Below are positions 6,491 through 9,646 of a stretch of 9,646 bases of DNA, piece after piece. A model generated the notes under the pieces. It was not told the DNA's origin, did not search any database, and worked only from the letters and a program-made list of their open reading frames with translations. Each line of letters starts with the position of its first letter. Within the stretch, counting starts at the first letter, position 1. A program made the position numbers and the translations under genes. The stretch is from positions 1 to 9,646 of the forward strand of contig CAYRFQ010000165.1 in assembly GCA_964423615.1 (NCBI GenBank), written 5' to 3'. This DNA comes from CAYRFQ01 sp964423615 (GTDB lineage: Bacteria > Planctomycetota > Planctomycetia > Gemmatales > Gemmataceae).

Positions 6491-7335
6491 AATACGTAGT
6501 GCTCGGTTCGATGGGACAACTCGGGCGAGATTTATGTCCGCGTTTGCAAGGCGAAGTTATCCAGCTTTCCCGCGAAGAAATCGATCTTGCCAACCACAAC
6601 ACTCTTTACCGTTTGGAAGACTACGAACCTGACGTCGTGATCAATTGCGCTGCCTATAACTTCGTCGACATCGCCGAGGCCGAGCCGGAACCGGCTTTTC
6701 GAGTCAACGCCTGGGCTGTGGGTGAACTTGCCAAATTGTGTCAACAACTCGACTGTATTCTCGTGCATTACAGCACCGACTACGTCTTCGGCCTTGACCG
6801 CGAACGCAAAACGCCCTTCACTCCGGACGATCCTCCAGGCCCAGTGAGTATGTACGGTACGAGCAAGCTAGCTGGGGAATATCTTCTGCGTTCCCATTGT
6901 ACTAAACACTATCTGATCCGCACATGCGGCTTGTATGGCGTCTGGGGTAGCGGGGGAAAGGGCGGCAATTTTGTCGAGACGATGCTTCGGTTGGCCGAAC
7001 AAGGAAAGTCCCTCAAGGTTGTCAACGATCAGTTCTGTACACCGAGCTATACCGTGGATGTTGCCAACGCCACGATCGAATTAATCAAAACAGGACAATA
7101 TGGACTCCATCACCTGACCAACGCTGGCGTCTGCACCTGGTACAAGTTAGCTCGCACGATCTTCGAACTCCAAGGCCTTGAAGTCGACCTCTCGGAGACG
7201 ACCACCACCGAATTCGGAGCCCGGGCCCAAAGGCCACCTTACAGTGTCCTCGAACAAACTAAAGCCGTCAGCCCCTTGCGGTCGTGGGAGGAAGCCGTTC
7301 ACGCGTACCTGGAAGAGAGAAAGAACAGGGAATAG
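6487..7335 (+). CDS. rfbD: dTDP-4-dehydrorhamnose reductase (RmlD-like)
   Basis: This 282-residue short-chain dehydrogenase/reductase resembles RmlD/RfbD, which uses NAD(P)H to make dTDP-L-rhamnose, the last step of the rhamnose donor pathway in the cytoplasm. The nucleotide-binding motif is G7-SMG-QLG. The catalytic Thr is in STDYVFG (T97) and the Tyr/Lys pair is Y123-x3-K127 in MYGTSK. DQFCTPSYT (181-189) and RPPYSVL (249-255) match the family's substrate-side motifs. Length is normal for the family. The start is GTG at 6487, with GGAGGAGA (6472-6479) 7 nt before it, and it overlaps the sulfatase stop by 4 nt, implying translational coupling. The other rhamnose genes (rmlA, B, C) are not here, so the related epimerase-reductase variants that act on other dTDP or UDP 4-keto sugars cannot be excluded. 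Confidence 0.85.
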   Translation: MKYVVLGSMGQLGRDLCPRLQGEVIQLSREEIDLANHNTLYRLEDYEPDVVINCAAYNFVDIAEAEPEPAFRVNAWAVGELAKLCQQLDCILVHYSTDYVFGLDRERKTPFTPDDPPGPVSMYGTSKLAGEYLLRSHCTKHYLIRTCGLYGVWGSGGKGGNFVETMLRLAEQGKSLKVVNDQFCTPSYTVDVANATIELIKTGQYGLHHLTNAGVCTWYKLARTIFELQGLEVDLSETTTTEFGARAQRPPYSVLEQTKAVSPLRSWEEAVHAYLEERKNRE

Positions 7336-7390
7336 ATTTTCGGGAACAGAGGACGGAAAGAATCTCACGCGAAACCGTGAAGGGTGTAAT

Positions 7391-7456
7391 GAACCACGGA
7401 GGTTTCGGCCAATACGGATTTGTTCGATCCGTGTTGGCTTAAAACCTCCGTGGTTC
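7391..7456. repeat. 66-bp imperfect hairpin between convergent genes
   Basis: The outer stem pairs 7391-7405 (GAACCACGGAGGTTT) with 7442-7456 without a mismatch. After a small internal loop, 7408-7419 pairs with 7427-7438 (12 pairs, one G-T wobble), leaving a 7-base loop. It sits between the stop codons of the reductase (7335) and the sigma factor (7470), so it could terminate transcription from both sides, though no T run follows in either direction. Such long hairpins, and the ACCACGGAGG wording, also recall dispersed palindromic elements. A weaker hairpin, TCACG/CGTGA, lies at 7365-7380. Confidence 0.85.
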
Positions 7457-7469
7457 GTTCCCTGTTCTC

Positions 7470-8051
7470 TTACTTTCCCATGGCCTGGCTCGATTGACCA
7501 GATTGGGTGGCGAGTTGGCGTGCGAGTTTGTACAAGATGCGACGGACACTTCCGGGGTGTAAGTTGACTGCAGCAGCAATCTCGTCGACGCTCAGGCCTT
7601 GTTGTTTGAGCTGCAAGATTTCTCGGTGTTGGGGGGCACAGAGGTTGAGCATACGAGTCCAAAGCTCGCCAGCCTTGGCGTGTTCGCTGGGCCGAGGCTC
7701 GCCCATTTGTTTTTCGTGGCGGGCCACAGCCTTGTGTTGCTCGCGGAGTCGGCTTGCCTGGATTCGGCGAGCGTGGTCAATCAGCCGATTACGAAGGATC
7801 CGAACGAGAAAACCACGCAAAGAATCGCGGTTTTGGAATTGCCAGTTCCCCTTCGGAAGACCTTGCATTAAGTGAACCCACGCCGATTGGACAACATCCA
7901 CCGAATCGAGTTCGCATCGGAGCCCTGGAGTAAGAAGCTGTCGAGCGAGTTTTCGCAGGTACGGTTCGTATTCTGTAAAGAGCCGGGCCAACGGTTCGTG
8001 GTCGCCAGCTCGGAGTTGCTCGAGCATGAGGTCGAGGGAATCTGTACTCAT
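7470..8051 (-). CDS. ECF-type RNA polymerase sigma factor
   Basis: This 193-residue protein directs RNA polymerase to a set of promoters. Region 2 spans about residues 18-98, with the core-binding helix DVVQSAWVHLM (52-62) and the segment RGFLVRILRNRLIDHARR (79-96). Region 4 lies at about 131-180, with the recognition helix-turn-helix LSVDEIAAAVNLHPGSVRRI (153-172). There is no region 1 or 3, as expected for the ECF group, and the sequence resembles the ECF subgroups expanded in planctomycetes. The ATG at 8051 has GGGAG 6 nt upstream on the minus strand. An upstream in-frame start at 8132 would lie inside the preceding gene and adds no conserved sequence. The start overlaps the stop of the LEDR-motif gene (ATGA). 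No anti-sigma gene of a known family adjoins it downstream on this strand within the window. Confidence 0.9.
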   Translation of the reverse strand: MSTDSLDLMLEQLRAGDHEPLARLFTEYEPYLRKLARQLLTPGLRCELDSVDVVQSAWVHLMQGLPKGNWQFQNRDSLRGFLVRILRNRLIDHARRIQASRLREQHKAVARHEKQMGEPRPSEHAKAGELWTRMLNLCAPQHREILQLKQQGLSVDEIAAAVNLHPGSVRRILYKLARQLATQSGQSSQAMGK

Positions 8052-9202
8052 GATTTCTCCCAAAGGAAGGGCACACTTTTGGACCAAGCGATCCCTTCGG
8101 GTGTCTTGAGGTGGTGTCGGCGGGCTTGCCACTCCAGATAGAAGTAGCCACAGCCGAGGCCGGCAACAATAGTGGAACTTCCGATCGCTGCAAAGATTCG
8201 TCGGTGGGAACCTTCCTCGAGACAGGCCTGGTCTAGTGGAAACGTATCCGCGATTTGGGTGAGACCAGCTTCGACGACCGTAGATCCTTCTCGAACGATT
8301 TGGGGAATGATGTCGCAGACGTAGGGTACAAGACCTTTGAGTAAATCGGGAGGCGGCGGGAGAATTTCGGCAATCGGGTTCTCCGGTCTTTCGGGCGTCT
8401 GCGGATTGTACCCGGGCGAGACCTCTGGGATTTCTTCATACCGCACTTCGGGACTCGGCGTACGCCCCTCCACCTCGGCGGTCGCCAGGGCCGAAACGCC
8501 GGACCCTGGGTTGAACGTATTGGCAAATAGTCCCGAACGACCGCGGAAAAAGGACGGATTTTGTTCTAAGGAAGCAAGCTCAACTCGCTGGAGTGGAATC
8601 CGTTCTTGGATGACCGTCTGCTCGGGCTCTGGAACGCCTGCCAAAAGGGCTGCTTGGACTTCACCAAAACGGACCAGGACTTCGGAAGAAAACTCTTCGC
8701 TGTCGGTGTCGTCCAAAACCAAGACATCTCGTGTGATCTCGACCCCCAAGACCCCACCGACCGAGGGCGTGTCTCCTTGGGTATTTTCTCCCGGCGTTTT
8801 CTCTCCTTGGGTGTTATCTCCCGACGTGCTCTCGTCAGGAACTTCGATGGAGACCATCGTGATGCGGATGATCGCTGTGGGAGTCACAATGATTTGAACA
8901 ACGGTAGCCCCTTGATTCTCGGCGGTGTCACTTTGCCTAGAAGCAGATGGCGGGTTTGGTTCAGACGTGTCTTGCTCGTAATCCGAGTCTTGGTCTTGTT
9001 GAGGTATTTCGGCAGAGCCGTCGAGTTCAATGCCTCCTGACAGCGCCAGACCGTTTCCAGATATCCCACCAACTGAGGACTGCGCGACTTGTGTGGTATC
9101 GACCTCCAACGGCACAATCTGCAACCCGCTGAGGCCGGACGTCGGACAAAATCTATCTTCGAGCCCTTCAATGGTAAGTTTTCTGGGGTTCTTTTGGGTC
9201 AT
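8048..9202 (-). CDS. LEDR-motif membrane protein coupled to sigma factor
   Basis: This 384-residue protein is of unknown function. The ATG at 9202 is preferred to a TTG at 9274 because the conserved part begins just after it. The ribosome site (GAGG, 11 nt away) is weak. Residues 7-20 (RKLTIEGLEDRFCP) match the N-terminal LEDR/LEPR-like motif of planctomycete surface proteins. A long acidic region rich in Ser, Thr, Gly, Pro and Gln follows (about 30-290), with pentapeptide repeats at 128-147 and a Pro run, LPPPPD (281-286). One hydrophobic helix (about 336-356) is followed by a basic tail of about 28 residues, so the tail is probably cytoplasmic. There is no classical signal peptide, which leaves the side of the large N-terminal part uncertain. 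Its stop overlaps the sigma-factor start, so it is a candidate membrane regulator of that factor. It shares no visible motif with zinc-type anti-sigma proteins. Confidence 0.75.
   Translation of the reverse strand: MTQKNPRKLTIEGLEDRFCPTSGLSGLQIVPLEVDTTQVAQSSVGGISGNGLALSGGIELDGSAEIPQQDQDSDYEQDTSEPNPPSASRQSDTAENQGATVVQIIVTPTAIIRITMVSIEVPDESTSGDNTQGEKTPGENTQGDTPSVGGVLGVEITRDVLVLDDTDSEEFSSEVLVRFGEVQAALLAGVPEPEQTVIQERIPLQRVELASLEQNPSFFRGRSGLFANTFNPGSGVSALATAEVEGRTPSPEVRYEEIPEVSPGYNPQTPERPENPIAEILPPPPDLLKGLVPYVCDIIPQIVREGSTVVEAGLTQIADTFPLDQACLEEGSHRRIFAAIGSSTIVAGLGCGYFYLEWQARRHHLKTPEGIAWSKSVPFLWEKS
8772..8831 (-). repeat. Two 30-bp imperfect tandem repeats in LEDR gene
   Basis: Positions 8772-8801 and 8802-8831 are similar 30-base units, each built of two 15-base subunits. 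They encode the degenerate pentapeptide series GDNTQ, GEKTP, GENTQ, GDTPS in the acidic low-complexity part of the LEDR protein. The unit length is a multiple of three, so copy number can change without breaking the frame. Confidence 0.75.
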
Positions 9203-9296
9203 TGAGTTTTGGGCCTCGTGAATCCTATCGCGGGATGATGTCGGTGGGAGAGACGACCCCTCAAAACGTAGCAATCACCATGCCACCGCGACCCAC

Positions 9297-9325
9297 ACTG
9301 TAGAAAAGTCGCAAGTGTTTGCCAA
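9297..9325 (-). promoter_or_regulatory. Candidate promoter of the LEDR-sigma unit
   Basis: On the minus strand TTGGCA (9325-9320) and TACAGT (9302-9297) are 17 bases apart, matching the sigma-70 hexamers at 5 and 4 of 6 positions. A start near 9290 gives a leader of roughly 90 nt before the ATG at 9202. I did not find a clear ECF-type GGAAC box, so autoregulation by the encoded sigma factor is not supported by what I can see. Confidence 0.35.
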
Positions 9326-9508
9326 AAAACACCTTGCGTTGTACCTCAAGGAAGGAATTGAGGCGTAGAGCGGCACACTTTGTTCGATTCCACTGCACGT
9401 GTATGATACTCCAGCACGCTTCGGCTGGCAAATGACATTCCGATGACACTGCTCCAAAAACGGAAAGCTCGAAGTCATAAACAGAGACCAGACAAGACCT
9501 GAGAGTCT

Positions 9509-9548
9509 AGAGCCAGAAAAAGTTGCCTCTGTTCTTTGTTCTGGCTCT
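9509..9548. repeat. Strong hairpin with a CTGTTC loop
   Basis: AGAGCCAGAA (9509-9518) and TTCTGGCTCT (9539-9548) are exact inverted copies. AAAG (9519-9522) pairs with CTTT (9534-9537) after a one-base bulge, giving 14 pairs. The loop side contains the TCTGTTC-TTTGTTC pair of heptamers. A short TTTT (9553-9556) follows, so a plus-strand terminator for something unseen is possible but not convincing. Confidence 0.65.
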
Positions 9549-9570
9549 TGGCTTTTGTCTCCAGGCCCTT

Positions 9571-9596
9571 CGACGTTTCTTACCCGACGTTTCTTA
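9571..9596. repeat. 12-bp direct repeat CGACGTTTCTTA
   Basis: CGACGTTTCTTA occurs at 9571-9582 and again at 9585-9596, a period of 14 bases. It lies about 370 nt upstream of the LEDR gene start, far for an activator site. It might belong to a gene beyond the window or be a chance duplication. Confidence 0.6.
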
Positions 9597-9646
9597 GTAC
9601 TACAGCGCGAGGTCTTGCTTTCTGGTGCTCCTTAACTCCTACAATC

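Larger units (their letters stand above)
9203..9646. other. Upstream region of the LEDR-sigma unit
   Basis: Two short minus-strand frames (within 9261-9478) resemble no family I know and overlap each other, so I do not call them. The region contains a possible promoter at 9297-9325, a strong hairpin at 9509-9548 and a 12-bp direct repeat at 9571-9596. Any gene further right would start beyond the window. Confidence 0.5.

Noticed and set aside
8772..8831. CRISPR-like repeats
   Set aside because: There are only two imperfect 30-base units in direct contact, in frame inside a gene and without spacers.
9261..9478. Two short minus-strand frames upstream of the LEDR gene
   Set aside because: They overlap in different phases, match no family I recognise, and one covers the candidate promoter.

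Overview
The window looks like a stretch of chromosome from a member of the Planctomycetota, most likely class Planctomycetia; the genus cannot be read from it. Four things point there: a Cys-rich secreted protein built from YTV repeats, a planctomycete-type formylglycine sulfatase, a short ECF sigma factor of the kind expanded in this phylum, and a protein opening with the LEDR/LEPR-like motif common at the N-terminus of planctomycete surface proteins. GC content is moderate and Shine-Dalgarno sites (GGAGG/GAGGAG) are clear before most genes.

Layout. Positions 1-385 hold no convincing gene but contain a cluster of small palindromes (221-296) that looks like a dispersed intergenic element. 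A four-helix membrane protein of unknown function follows (386-1147, +). Then comes a gene-free stretch of nearly 950 nt rich in inverted repeats. Its end carries a candidate promoter overlapped by a perfect 8+8 dyad, just before the large Cys-rich YTV protein (2095-4329, +). That gene ends in a textbook intrinsic terminator with a TTCG loop. The next gap (4385-4882) contains a second intrinsic terminator, a (Y)CTGTTC heptamer array and a leader hairpin. It is followed by a two-gene unit with a 4-nt GTGA overlap: an exported sulfatase (4883-6490, +) and an RmlD-like dTDP-4-dehydrorhamnose reductase (6487-7335, +). A 66-bp imperfect hairpin lies between this unit and a convergent minus-strand unit.

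The minus-strand unit reads from right to left. First is a 384-residue LEDR-motif protein with one C-terminal membrane helix (9202-8048), then an ECF sigma factor (8051-7470). They overlap by 4 nt (ATGA), so they are probably translated together. No known anti-sigma family is visible, so the first protein is the natural candidate for the sigma factor's membrane-linked regulator. The last 440 nt upstream of it hold a possible promoter and repeats but no gene I can support.

Taken together, the window is about the cell surface: a disulfide-capable wall protein, a sulfatase paired with a deoxysugar enzyme, and a membrane protein coupled to a sigma factor. No gene in it is proven to regulate another. 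The most promising unusual items are the LEDR-protein/ECF pair, the non-YTV GGFF module repeated five times in the Cys-rich protein, and the structured non-coding region before that gene.
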